A stretch of 64,000 nucleotides of DNA from assembly GCA_964631595.1 (NCBI GenBank), contig CAZVXL010000007.1, positions 1 to 64,000 of the forward strand, in the 5' to 3' direction. The DNA comes from UMGS1312 sp964631595. Lineage in GTDB: Bacteria > Bacillota > Clostridia > Oscillospirales > CAG-272. Below, piece after piece: positions 15,104-22,900 of the stretch. Made by a program: the position numbers and the translations under genes. Positions within the stretch are counted from its first letter, which is position 1. Each line of letters opens with the position of its first letter. Under the pieces are notes generated by a model that did no database searches, was not told the DNA's origin, and worked only from the letters and a program-made list of their open reading frames with translations.

Positions 15104-18100
15104 ATGTCCAGAAAAAAGATTTCCATGGACGGCAACACCGCGGCGGCGCACGTTAGCTATGCGTTTACCGAGGTCGCTGCAATTTACCCCATTACGCCCT
15201 CCAGCGTTATGGCAGAGCTGACAGACTCATGGTCTGCCGACGGGCTCAAAAATATTTTCGGTGATAAGGTAAAGATCACCGAGATGCAGTCCGAGGCAGG
15301 AGCTGCCGGAGCTGTACACGGCTCTCTTGCAGCCGGTGCGCTTACCACAACTTATACCGCATCTCAGGGACTTCTTCTGATGATCCCCAATATGTATAAG
15401 ATCGCCGGTGAGCTTCTTCCCAACGTTATTCATGTATCCGCGCGCTGTGTAGCATCTCATGCGCTTAACATCTTCGGAGATCACTCCGACGTATATGCGT
15501 GCCGTCAGACCGGTTACGCTATGATAGCAGGCTCCAACCCTCAGGAGGTCATGGACCTCGGTGCGGTTGCACACCTTTCCACCATCAAGGGCAGAGTACC
15601 CTTCATCAACTTCTTCGACGGCTTCCGTACCTCTCACGAGATCCAGAAGATCGAGGTCTGGGACTACAAGGATCTTGAGGAAATGGTCGATAAGGATGCC
15701 ATTGCCGCGTTCCGTGCAAGAGCTATCAACCCCGAGCATCCCGTGCTTCGCGGATCCGCCGAGAACGGCGATATCTTCTTCCAGCACAGAGAGGCTTGCA
15801 ACAAGTACTACGATGCTCTCCCCGCTATCGTCGAGGATTACATGGATCAGGTCAATGCCAAGATCGGCACCGACTATAAGCTCTTTAACTACTACGGAGC
15901 ACCCGATGCAGATCGCGTAATGATCGCAATGGGCTCTCTCTGCGACGTTGCCGAGGAGGTCATCGACTACATGACCGCCGCAGGCGAGAAGGTCGGACTT
16001 ATCAAGGTTCGTCTGTACCGTCCCTTCTGCGCTGATAAGCTTATCGAGGCTATCCCGAAGACTGTTAAGAAGATCGCTGTCCTCGACAGAACCAAGGAGC
16101 CCGGCGCTCTCGGTGAGCCTCTGTATCTTGACGTTGTTACCGCACTTGCTTCTCACGGCGTTCAGATCCCCGTATACGGCGGCCGTTACGGTCTCGGATC
16201 TAAGGATACTCCTCCTCAGTCCGTATTTGCCATCTTTGAGAATCTGAAGTCCGAGAATCCCAAGAACGGCTTCACCATCGGTATCGTTGATGATGTTACC
16301 GGACTGTCCCTTGAGGAGAAGCCCGCACCCGATACAAGCGCTGCCGGCACTATCTCCTGCAAGTTCTGGGGACTCGGCGGTGACGGTACCGTCGGTGCAA
16401 ACAAGAACTCCATTAAGATCATCGGAGATCACACCGATAAGTACATTCAGGCTTACTTCCAGTACGACTCCAAGAAGACCTCCGGTATCACCATATCCCA
16501 CCTTCGCTTCGGTGATAAGCCCATCAAGAGCCCTTACTACATCAATAAGGCTGACTTCGTTGCCTGCCATAACTCCGCTTATCTGAGAAAGTACGATATG
16601 GTAAGCGATATTAAGCCGGGCGGCACCTTCCTTCTTGACTGTGCATGGAGCGCAGATGAGCTTGATGCAAATCTTCCCGCAAAGGTCAAGAAGTACATCG
16701 CCGAGAACAATATTAAGTTCATCACCATCGACGCTACAACGATCGCAACCAAGCAGATCGGTAACGCAAAGGTTAAGAATACCGTTCTCCAGTCCGCATT
16801 CTTCTCACTTGCAAACATCCTTCCCAAGGATGAGGCTATCGACTACATGAAGAAGGCGGCATACAAGTCCTACATCAAGAAGGGACAGGCTATAGTTGAT
16901 CTCAACTATGCCGCAATCGACGCAGGTGCAGATGCATATACCGTGGTCGATGTTCCCGCAGCATGGGCTAACTGTGAGCCTGATGCTCCCAAGGCACCCT
17001 TCACGAGCGAGAGAGCAGATCTTGAGAAGTTCGTAAACAATGTTGTTGCTCCCGTAGGCGCAATGGCAGGTGACAGCCTCCCCGTATCCGCATTTGAGGA
17101 TTACGTTGACGGTACCTTCCCGCAGGGCTCTGCCGCAAGCGAGAAGCGTGGCGTGGCTGTATCCGTTCCCGTATGGAATCCCGAGAACTGTATCCAGTGT
17201 AACACCTGTTCCTTCGTATGTCCTCACGCAACGATCCGTCCTTACGCACTGACCGCCGAGGAGGCTGCCGGCGCACCGGCTGTTACGAAGTTCACCGCAA
17301 AGCCCGTTCTCAAGACAGACTACAAGTTCACAATGGCAGTATCTCCCATGGACTGTATGGGATGTACTCTCTGCGTTAAGGCTTGTCCCGTAAATGTCAA
17401 GGCTGAGAAGGACGGCACCGATAAGAAGGCGCTTGAAATGGTATCCCGCGCAAGTCAGGAAGACCAGCAGGCTGCATTCGATTACTGTGTTGCAAATGTA
17501 TCCGAGAAGCCCGAGCTCATCAATACTACAGTTAAGGGCTCTCAGTTCAAGCAGCCCCTCCTCGAGTTCTCCGGCTCCTGCGCAGGCTGTGCCGAGACCT
17601 CCTATGCACGTCTCATCACACAGCTGTTCGGTGAGAGAATGTATATCTCCAATGCGACCGGATGCTCCTCCATTTGGGGTGGCTCCGCTCCCGCAACTCC
17701 TTACACNNNNNNNNNNCTCTTTGAGGATAACGCAGAGCACGGACTCGGTATGTTCCTCGGACAGAACACTCTCCGTGAGAGATATATCCAGAAGGTACGT
17801 GACCTTCTCGTTCGCTACAAGGAAATGAACGTTGAGAAGATCTGGACCGACTGCCTTGAGGGATACCTCAATACTCTTGACGATTCCAAGGCAAATGAAG
17901 CAGCAGCTGCACATATGTGCAAGATGCTTCAGGAGGATGTTGATCGCGGAACCTGCGAGACTGTTCCCGCAGAGCGCGAGATCCTTGCCGGTAAGGCTTA
18001 CCTCACCAAGAAGTCCGTGTGGATATTCGGCGGTGACGGCTGGGCATACGATATCGGTTTCGGCGGTCTCGATCATGTAATCGCCTCCGGTGAGAATGTA

Positions 18101-18664
18101 AATATCATGGTATTCGATACCGAGGTTTACTCCAACACCGGCGGACAGGCATCCAAGGCATCTCAGGTCGGACAGGTCGCACAGTTTGCTGCGGCAGGTA
18201 AGGCTATCGGTAAGAAGAACCTTGCCGAGATCGCAATGTCCTACGGATATGTATACGTAGCTCAGGTCGCTATGGGTGCAGATATGAACCAGCTTCTCAA
18301 GGCTCTGACCGAGGCTGAGGCATATCCCGGACCTTCCATCGTTATCGGCTACGCTCCCTGTGAGATGCACGGTATCAAGGGAACAATGGCAAACTGCCAG
18401 CTTGAGATGAAGAAGGCTGTAGAGGCAGGTTACTGGCAGCTCTTCCGCTTCAATCCCGCACTCAAGGCCGAGGGCAAGAATCCCTTCATCCTTGACTCCA
18501 AGGAGCCTACCGGAAGCTACATCGACTTCATTAAGAATGAGACAAGATACTCAAGACTTACTCAGAAGTTCCCCGAGAGAGCAGAGAAGCTCTTTGCCGA
18601 GGCAGAGCAGAACGCAAAGGCTAAGTACGACAGACTCACCAAGATGGGTAAGCTGTACGAATAA
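15104..18664 (+). CDS. nifJ: Pyruvate:ferredoxin (flavodoxin) oxidoreductase
   Basis: The homodimeric, all-in-one PFOR that turns pyruvate and CoA into acetyl-CoA, CO2 and reduced ferredoxin, central to anaerobic fermentation. Domain order is complete: N-terminal pyruvate/TPP-binding domain (YPITPSSVMAE, EMQSEAGA), transketolase C-like and gamma domains, a ferredoxin domain with CIQCNTCSFVC (about 695) and CMGCTLCVKAC (about 750), the proximal-cluster CAGCAETSY and ATGCSS, and the TPP/Mg site GGDGWAYDIG and YSNTGGQASKAS. The ATG follows AGGAGG. A 10-N gap falls at about residue 868; it keeps the frame but is too short for the conserved segment there. The ferredoxin gene at 41287 is a plausible electron acceptor. 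Confidence 0.97.
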   Translation: MSRKKISMDGNTAAAHVSYAFTEVAAIYPITPSSVMAELTDSWSADGLKNIFGDKVKITEMQSEAGAAGAVHGSLAAGALTTTYTASQGLLLMIPNMYKIAGELLPNVIHVSARCVASHALNIFGDHSDVYACRQTGYAMIAGSNPQEVMDLGAVAHLSTIKGRVPFINFFDGFRTSHEIQKIEVWDYKDLEEMVDKDAIAAFRARAINPEHPVLRGSAENGDIFFQHREACNKYYDALPAIVEDYMDQVNAKIGTDYKLFNYYGAPDADRVMIAMGSLCDVAEEVIDYMTAAGEKVGLIKVRLYRPFCADKLIEAIPKTVKKIAVLDRTKEPGALGEPLYLDVVTALASHGVQIPVYGGRYGLGSKDTPPQSVFAIFENLKSENPKNGFTIGIVDDVTGLSLEEKPAPDTSAAGTISCKFWGLGGDGTVGANKNSIKIIGDHTDKYIQAYFQYDSKKTSGITISHLRFGDKPIKSPYYINKADFVACHNSAYLRKYDMVSDIKPGGTFLLDCAWSADELDANLPAKVKKYIAENNIKFITIDATTIATKQIGNAKVKNTVLQSAFFSLANILPKDEAIDYMKKAAYKSYIKKGQAIVDLNYAAIDAGADAYTVVDVPAAWANCEPDAPKAPFTSERADLEKFVNNVVAPVGAMAGDSLPVSAFEDYVDGTFPQGSAASEKRGVAVSVPVWNPENCIQCNTCSFVCPHATIRPYALTAEEAAGAPAVTKFTAKPVLKTDYKFTMAVSPMDCMGCTLCVKACPVNVKAEKDGTDKKALEMVSRASQEDQQAAFDYCVANVSEKPELINTTVKGSQFKQPLLEFSGSCAGCAETSYARLITQLFGERMYISNATGCSSIWGGSAPATPYXXXXLFEDNAEHGLGMFLGQNTLRERYIQKVRDLLVRYKEMNVEKIWTDCLEGYLNTLDDSKANEAAAAHMCKMLQEDVDRGTCETVPAEREILAGKAYLTKKSVWIFGGDGWAYDIGFGGLDHVIASGENVNIMVFDTEVYSNTGGQASKASQVGQVAQFAAAGKAIGKKNLAEIAMSYGYVYVAQVAMGADMNQLLKALTEAEAYPGPSIVIGYAPCEMHGIKGTMANCQLEMKKAVEAGYWQLFRFNPALKAEGKNPFILDSKEPTGSYIDFIKNETRYSRLTQKFPERAEKLFAEAEQNAKAKYDRLTKMGKLYE
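17707..17716. other. Assembly gap (10 N) inside nifJ
   Basis: Ten Ns interrupt nifJ between the PATPY and LFEDNAE segments. Relatives usually have about 14 residues between these points, here only four codons fit, so the true gap is likely near 40 bases. Confidence 0.85.
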
Positions 18665-18670
18665 TCGGAT

Positions 18671-18705
18671 AAAATACGGGCGGCAATTTGCCGCCCGTAT
18701 TTTTC
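18671..18705 (+). terminator. Terminator of nifJ
   Basis: A GC-rich 15-bp stem (18672-18686 and 18688-18702) that is nearly a perfect palindrome ends in TTTTT, nine bases after the nifJ stop. Confidence 0.92.
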
Positions 18706-18715
18706 GCTGAGAAGT

Positions 18716-18747
18716 AACAGCCCTGACACATATGTGTCAGGGCTGTT
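18716..18747. terminator. 32-bp perfect palindrome, probable terminator of the dockerin gene
   Basis: AACAGCCCTGACACAT and its exact reverse complement abut without a loop. It lies 22 bases beyond the stop of the minus-strand dockerin gene and 52 bases past the nifJ stop. The T-tail is poor on the minus strand (TTACTTCTC), so termination is likely but unproven. Confidence 0.55.
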
Positions 18748-18769
18748 CTGTATTTAAGACTGAATTCGG

Positions 18770-20839
18770 CTATTTTGCGATGTTTGCGAAGGGGAATACC
18801 CTCTTGCCTATCATCGAGGATGCCACGTCGATCTCATTCACATTGTCCGGCGTGTACGGGGATACCTCCCACGTGTTGTTTTCAATTTTCACATTCTTAA
18901 ATGCGGAGCCCGAAAGCTTGATCCTGCCGCGCCGTCCGAGCGTTATGTCGGTGTAGGTGCTCTTTATGTCATCGGGATTCAGTATCGTGTTGCCGATTAT
19001 CGAAAGATTTGATGCCGACCGCGCAAGGATCGCTTCCTTGTTCGTGTTGATGAAGGTGTTGCCCGAGATGAGAATGTTCTTGAAGCACTCTCCGTAGAGG
19101 TATCCGTCGCTCGTATATGTGCTGTTAGCGATAAACGTGAGACAGCCCTCGCGCCCCTCCACGTTACACTCCTCAAAGACGTTGTTCCGTATTATAAGAT
19201 TCTCAACGCCCGTGCCCTCCTGCCAAGAGTGATCCCAGTGCTCAACGGTAATGTTTATACCCTGCGCCTGAGTTCTGTAGAAGCGGTTGTTCTCAACAAT
19301 ACCGTTTCCGTTGTTCAGCAGAAGCCCGCGACCTCTGTTCTCATGGAAATAATTGTTGCGAATGATGTAGTAGGAACTGTCGTTTGAGGTATCTATGGTG
19401 ACAGAGCCGATATCGATCTCGGAGGGAAGCTCGGAATCAAGCGTGAGCGTAAAATACGCATTACCCTCCGCCTTTCTGCCAATGACCTTTGCGGTGAAAT
19501 CAAAGTCGGTAAAGTCCGCACTGCTCTTGAAGCGGACGAGGGAGCCGACCTTGAATATATCGGAGTTCGAAGCCTTCAGAAGTATGTCCGCGCCGTTTAT
19601 ATCCTCGATCATGCCCACGTTGTCGTGGATATTTACACCGTCATCGCCTTGATAGCCGATATCGCAGTTTTCGATTATCAAATGTCCGCCTGTATCCGCC
19701 ATGTTGATGGCATCGGCAACAGTGGATATGCGGTATTTGTCGGAGTTTTCGGGATTAAGACCTATAGTCACTCCGTCAAGCTTTATGTAGCTCGTACCCG
19801 TTCCGCGCATGACGAAGCCGCAGCCGTGAGCACTGTATACCGTAATATCCCTGTAGGTGATGTGCTTTGCTCCTCCGTTGGTCGAAAAAACATTTGCACC
19901 GTAATTATAGTGGCGGAGCATCCATACCGAGCCCACCTTGAGCACGTTTGAATTCGGCACCAAGGCGGAGATCACGTTCGGATCCACAAGCTCAAGCTCT
20001 GTGTTCCAGCTTGCGGGATTCATTTGATCGGTAACGCCGAGCACACCGATCGTCAGTCTCTCGGGATCATAGGGGAGCATATTCTCCCACGGATACGTGA
20101 GCGCGTACGAGGCATCGTCGGTGGTGAAGAATTCGTACTCCACTCGTTTGAAGCCGACCTTGTCCGTATCGTGTACGGCGCGTACACGAACCATGGAGGT
20201 GAGAGTATAGCTGTTCTCCCAGTCCCAGTCAACGGTGAGATTTTTTATCATCACCCGCTCCGAGCCGTCTGTGACGGTGAAATAATTGTTCTTTTTGTAG
20301 AGAAAAACGGAGCCGCCGCCGTCGATAACGCAGTCCTTTATGCCGGACAGCTTTATAGTCCTCGGGGGATTCATTCGGTACAGACCGTTTTCTATTATAA
20401 GAGTTGTTCCCGAGTTTTCTTTAAGATAATCCACCGCATTGTAGAACGCCCGACTGTTGTCATCTGCCTCGGTGTCAAATCCGAACTGTGAGCCGTATAC
20501 GGTTTTGTCCGTGACGGGCTCATCTACCTCAAAGTACACCTCTGATACGCCGTAGGCGGCTTCCTTCAGTGAATCGGGGGCTACGTTGTAGCCTGCAAGA
20601 TATTTGAGGATCGAAACCGCATCGGAAAGCTCCACCGCGCCGCTCAGATCGAAGTCCGCAAGCGGATCAAGAGCTATTTCCCAGCCCGCACAGTATTTCA
20701 GCACGGCAATCACGTCTCCGAGATCTATCTTGCCGTTGCCGTCGGCATCACCGTTCCACGCGGGAAATGCGGCAGGTGAGACGGTAAAGACGGGAATCAG
20801 CATAAGGAGCACCAAAGCATAAGAGATTAGACGCTTCAT
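18770..20839 (-). CDS. Secreted dockerin protein with GH110-like beta-helix
   Basis: A 689-residue secreted protein. A signal peptide (1 to about 24) is followed directly by a type I dockerin-like pair of calcium-loop repeats at about 29-85 (GDADGNGKIDLGDVIAVLKY and ADFDLSGAVELSDAVSILKY), then a long right-handed beta-helix. The stretch STVADAINMADTGGHLIIEN followed by QGDDGVNIHDN resembles the catalytic region of GH110 alpha-galactosidases (ADA-H and DDA-NVHG), and the later repeats (IIRNNYF, IVENNRFYR, IIRNNVFEECN, ISGNTFIN) are typical beta-helix rungs. It probably cleaves host or plant glycans while held by a cohesin. The N-terminal dockerin position is uncommon. The GH family is inferred. 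Confidence 0.8.
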   Translation of the reverse strand: MKRLISYALVLLMLIPVFTVSPAAFPAWNGDADGNGKIDLGDVIAVLKYCAGWEIALDPLADFDLSGAVELSDAVSILKYLAGYNVAPDSLKEAAYGVSEVYFEVDEPVTDKTVYGSQFGFDTEADDNSRAFYNAVDYLKENSGTTLIIENGLYRMNPPRTIKLSGIKDCVIDGGGSVFLYKKNNYFTVTDGSERVMIKNLTVDWDWENSYTLTSMVRVRAVHDTDKVGFKRVEYEFFTTDDASYALTYPWENMLPYDPERLTIGVLGVTDQMNPASWNTELELVDPNVISALVPNSNVLKVGSVWMLRHYNYGANVFSTNGGAKHITYRDITVYSAHGCGFVMRGTGTSYIKLDGVTIGLNPENSDKYRISTVADAINMADTGGHLIIENCDIGYQGDDGVNIHDNVGMIEDINGADILLKASNSDIFKVGSLVRFKSSADFTDFDFTAKVIGRKAEGNAYFTLTLDSELPSEIDIGSVTIDTSNDSSYYIIRNNYFHENRGRGLLLNNGNGIVENNRFYRTQAQGINITVEHWDHSWQEGTGVENLIIRNNVFEECNVEGREGCLTFIANSTYTSDGYLYGECFKNILISGNTFINTNKEAILARSASNLSIIGNTILNPDDIKSTYTDITLGRRGRIKLSGSAFKNVKIENNTWEVSPYTPDNVNEIDVASSMIGKRVFPFANIAK

Positions 20840-20871
20840 AAAAGCCTCCGCTGTTTATATTATTTCAGCTT

Positions 20872-20901
20872 ATTTTAGCATACCTAAATATCCGTTGTCA
20901 A
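20872..20901 (-). promoter_or_regulatory. Promoter of the dockerin gene
   Basis: On the minus strand, TTGACA, 18 bases, TAAAAT with an extended TGC. Perfect 8-bp inverted arms CTGTTTAT (20851-20858) and ATAAACAG (20901-20908) bracket it and could be operator half-sites. Confidence 0.75.
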
Positions 20902-20958
20902 TAAACAGTCGCACTTTGAGGTACCGTATTGCATTTGAGCGGAGAAATCACTAACACA

Positions 20959-20994
20959 CAAATAAAAGAGCCGCCACGGGAGTGACGGCTCTTT
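20959..20994 (-). terminator. Terminator of the zinc-ribbon gene
   Basis: A 13-bp stem with one G-U pair (AAAGAGCCG... on the minus strand) and TCCC loop is followed by TTTTATTT, 13 bases after the stop. Confidence 0.88.
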
Positions 20995-21006
20995 CGGCTA
21001 TATGAA

Positions 21007-21429
21007 TCAGTCGTTTTTGTCCTCGTCGGAGTCCGAACAGCCGCAATCACAGCCGCACGTATCCTCGGATTTCTTCTGGCTTGCGCCGCAAATGGGGCAG
21101 AATGACATGGAGGCATCGATCTTAGCACCGCAGCTTGCACAGATGGCATTGTTCTGGAGCTTTGCTATCTCCTCTTTCATTTCAGCGATGGTAAGCTTGA
21201 TAACATCGGCCTCTGCGATAAGAGCGGCGATCTCGGAAACGTAGTCCGTTCCCTCACGCTGATATGCGTAATAGAGCTTACCGATCTCCTCGTAGCATTC
21301 GCTGAGCTTTGATTCCTCGGAATGAAGCGCGTACTTCATTTTCGCAAGATTCGTAAATTCTCCTGTTTTCTTTACCGTGAAGGATGCCGCATCGGACATA
21401 CCCTTGGCAATATCATCCCAAATAGACAT
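21007..21429 (-). CDS. Coiled-coil zinc-ribbon protein of unknown function
   Basis: A 140-residue cytoplasmic protein. Residues about 15-92 form a helical, coiled-coil-like region (repeated Glu/Lys/Leu, EESKLSECYEEIGKLYYAY), followed by a zinc ribbon CASCGAKI...CPICGA at about 97-116 and a cysteine- and acid-rich tail CGCDCGCSDSDED. The second cysteine cluster could bind another metal. Similar small proteins with helix plus zinc ribbon are common in gut Firmicutes and usually unnamed. It is a monocistronic gene with a perfect consensus promoter, a strong AAAGGAG ribosome site and a terminator, so it is probably well expressed. I do not know its role. Confidence 0.8.
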   Translation of the reverse strand: MSIWDDIAKGMSDAASFTVKKTGEFTNLAKMKYALHSEESKLSECYEEIGKLYYAYQREGTDYVSEIAALIAEADVIKLTIAEMKEEIAKLQNNAICASCGAKIDASMSFCPICGASQKKSEDTCGCDCGCSDSDEDKND

Positions 21430-21488
21430 ATGATTCTCCTTTCAGGTGACTGTAAGCTTTACGGGAAATATCCGCTTCCCGCATATTT

Positions 21489-21517
21489 ATTATACAACAC
21501 CGAGCCCGTAATGTCAA
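21489..21517 (-). promoter_or_regulatory. Consensus promoter of the zinc-ribbon gene
   Basis: On the minus strand, TTGACA, 17 bases, TATAAT, a full match to the sigma-A consensus. Confidence 0.88.
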
Positions 21518-21573
21518 ATTATACTGTGACATATAAAAAATCAGCGTGTGAATTATTCGTAAATTTTATGATA

Positions 21574-21602
21574 TTGCACATTTCCGCCGAATGTGGTAAA
21601 AT
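21574..21602 (+). promoter_or_regulatory. Promoter of the phosphopantetheinyl transferase gene
   Basis: TTGCAC, 17 bases, TAAAAT with extended TGG, only 26 bases ahead of the chosen start codon. Confidence 0.7.
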
Positions 21603-21627
21603 AGCCGTAATAAAGGAGGTGAGGTGC

Positions 21628-22287
21628 GTGGTAACGGTTTATTGCCTTTCAAGGGACAGAAGGCTTCCCTCGGAGGCTCTCACAGCTCTCACGGAGTTGT
21701 TGCCGCAAGGTGACAGGGAGAGGCTCGGTGCGATAAAAAACGCCGCGGCGAGGAATGATACGCTTCTCGGACGTCTGCTGCTCCGCGCCGCACTGTATGA
21801 GGTGTACGGGATAGCCGCCGCAGATGCGGTCATTCGGACAAAGGCGAACGGCAAGCCGTATCTTTTGGATATTCCCGATATACATTTCGGGATATCCCAT
21901 ACCGAGACGTGCGTCGTCTGCGCCGTCTCTCCGATCCCCGTGGGGATAGATGCACAGAGCGGCGGCGGAAGGCATGATCGCATCATCACACGCCTCTTTT
22001 CTGATAGAGAGCGCGAATACGTGCTTGAGGGCGGGGCTGTATCGGAGGAGAGATTCCTTCGTATATGGACAATGAAGGAAAGCCTTGTAAAGCTCACGGG
22101 CAAAGGAATGTCGGATAATTTCGGCAAGACAGACGTGCTGTCCACCGACGAGAGCGGCGAGGTGTTCTTCCGATGCTTTGAGATGTGCGACGCGGCGGTC
22201 ACCGTTTGTCTTCCGTCCGAGCAGGAGTGCTCGGTCAAGCTGCTTGATGCGGACGGGCTGTGTGATGTGTGGCAAAATATGAGATAA
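21628..22287 (+). CDS. Sfp-type 4'-phosphopantetheinyl transferase
   Basis: Transfers the phosphopantetheine arm of CoA to carrier proteins. The start is a GTG with a perfect GGAGG eight bases upstream and a promoter immediately before, giving 219 residues, the usual Sfp length; the longer open frame has no such signals. Sfp motifs: GKPYL, HFGISHTETCVVCAVS at about 86-101, VGIDAQ at 105-110 with the Mg-binding Asp108, and WTMKESLVKLTGKG at 147-160 with the catalytic Glu-Lys pair. No polyketide or peptide synthetase lies in the window, so the target carrier protein is elsewhere. It is monocistronic. Confidence 0.92.
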   Translation: MVTVYCLSRDRRLPSEALTALTELLPQGDRERLGAIKNAAARNDTLLGRLLLRAALYEVYGIAAADAVIRTKANGKPYLLDIPDIHFGISHTETCVVCAVSPIPVGIDAQSGGGRHDRIITRLFSDREREYVLEGGAVSEERFLRIWTMKESLVKLTGKGMSDNFGKTDVLSTDESGEVFFRCFEMCDAAVTVCLPSEQECSVKLLDADGLCDVWQNMR

Positions 22288-22313
22288 AGGGTGAGATATC
22301 TCACCCTTTTTTT
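22286..22313 (+). terminator. Terminator of the phosphopantetheinyl transferase gene
   Basis: A perfect 24-base palindrome AAAGGGTGAGAT/ATCTCACCCTTT overlapping the stop codon and followed by TTTT. Confidence 0.92.
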
Positions 22314-22342
22314 ATCGGAATAATAAGAAAAATATTCACTAT

Positions 22343-22380
22343 TTGTTATAATTCCCAAGGAAGCGGGAACAATATAACAA
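22343..22380. repeat. Imperfect palindrome upstream of spoVAC
   Basis: TTGTTATA...TATAACAA arms enclose TTCCC/GGGAA arms, with one- and three-base interruptions. It lies 16 bases before the spoVAC start, so it could be an operator or a leader hairpin. I could not place a SigG -10/-35 pair confidently in this 109-base gap. Confidence 0.45.
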
Positions 22381-22396
22381 AAGCGAGGTGCGTTAT

Positions 22397-22855
22397 ATGA
22401 ATATGTCAAACGACAGCTATAAGAAATACGTCGAGGAGCACGCAAAGAAATCACCGATTCTGAAAAACTGCGCCTGCTCCTTCTTTATCGGTGGCACGAT
22501 ATGTCTCATCGGGCACATTCTCGGGGAGATATACAAAAATATCTGCGGACTTGAGAGGACGGACGCGGGCGCTCTTACATCGACCACGCTCATATTTGCG
22601 GCGGTGCTCCTCACCGGTCTCGGTGTATTTGACAAGATAGCACAGCACGCGGGCGCGGGAACGCTGGTTCCCATAACCGGCTTTGCAAATGCGGTGGCAT
22701 CGGCGGCGATAGATTCAAAGACCGAGGGCTTTGTCCTCGGGGTAGGGGCAAAGGTTTTCACTATCGCAGGGCCGGTAATACTGTACGGGATATCGACCGG
22801 AGTTATATACGGGGTGGTGTACTGGCTGTGCGGTGTCTGCGGATACGGTGCGTAA
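22397..22855 (+). CDS. spoVAC: Stage V sporulation protein AC
   Basis: A membrane component of the SpoVA channel that moves dipicolinic acid into the forespore and releases it on germination; in Bacillus SpoVAC behaves as a mechanosensitive channel. The 152-residue product has the SpoVAC profile: short N-terminal YKKYVEEHAKKSPI, then four to five hydrophobic helices with FFIGGTICLIGH, the conserved HAGAGTLVPITGFANAVASAA and EGFVLGVGAKVFTIAGPVI. The ATG nine bases after the annotated GTG has a better-placed AGGTG. First gene of spoVAC-D-E. Forespore SigG control is expected from the family but not shown by a clear promoter. Confidence 0.95.
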   Translation: MNMSNDSYKKYVEEHAKKSPILKNCACSFFIGGTICLIGHILGEIYKNICGLERTDAGALTSTTLIFAAVLLTGLGVFDKIAQHAGAGTLVPITGFANAVASAAIDSKTEGFVLGVGAKVFTIAGPVILYGISTGVIYGVVYWLCGVCGYGA

Positions 22856-22900
22856 GAGTGCTTCGGTATGATACCGAGACAGAATACAAAGGCGGGTGAG

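Noticed and set aside
15227..18370. Two long minus-strand frames (447 and 521 codons) under nifJ
   Set aside because: Antisense to a fully convincing PFOR gene whose biased codon use opens the opposite strand.
21322..21627. N-terminal extension of the phosphopantetheinyl transferase frame
   Set aside because: A promoter and a perfect ribosome site lie inside it, and the normal family length is reached from the GTG at 21628.
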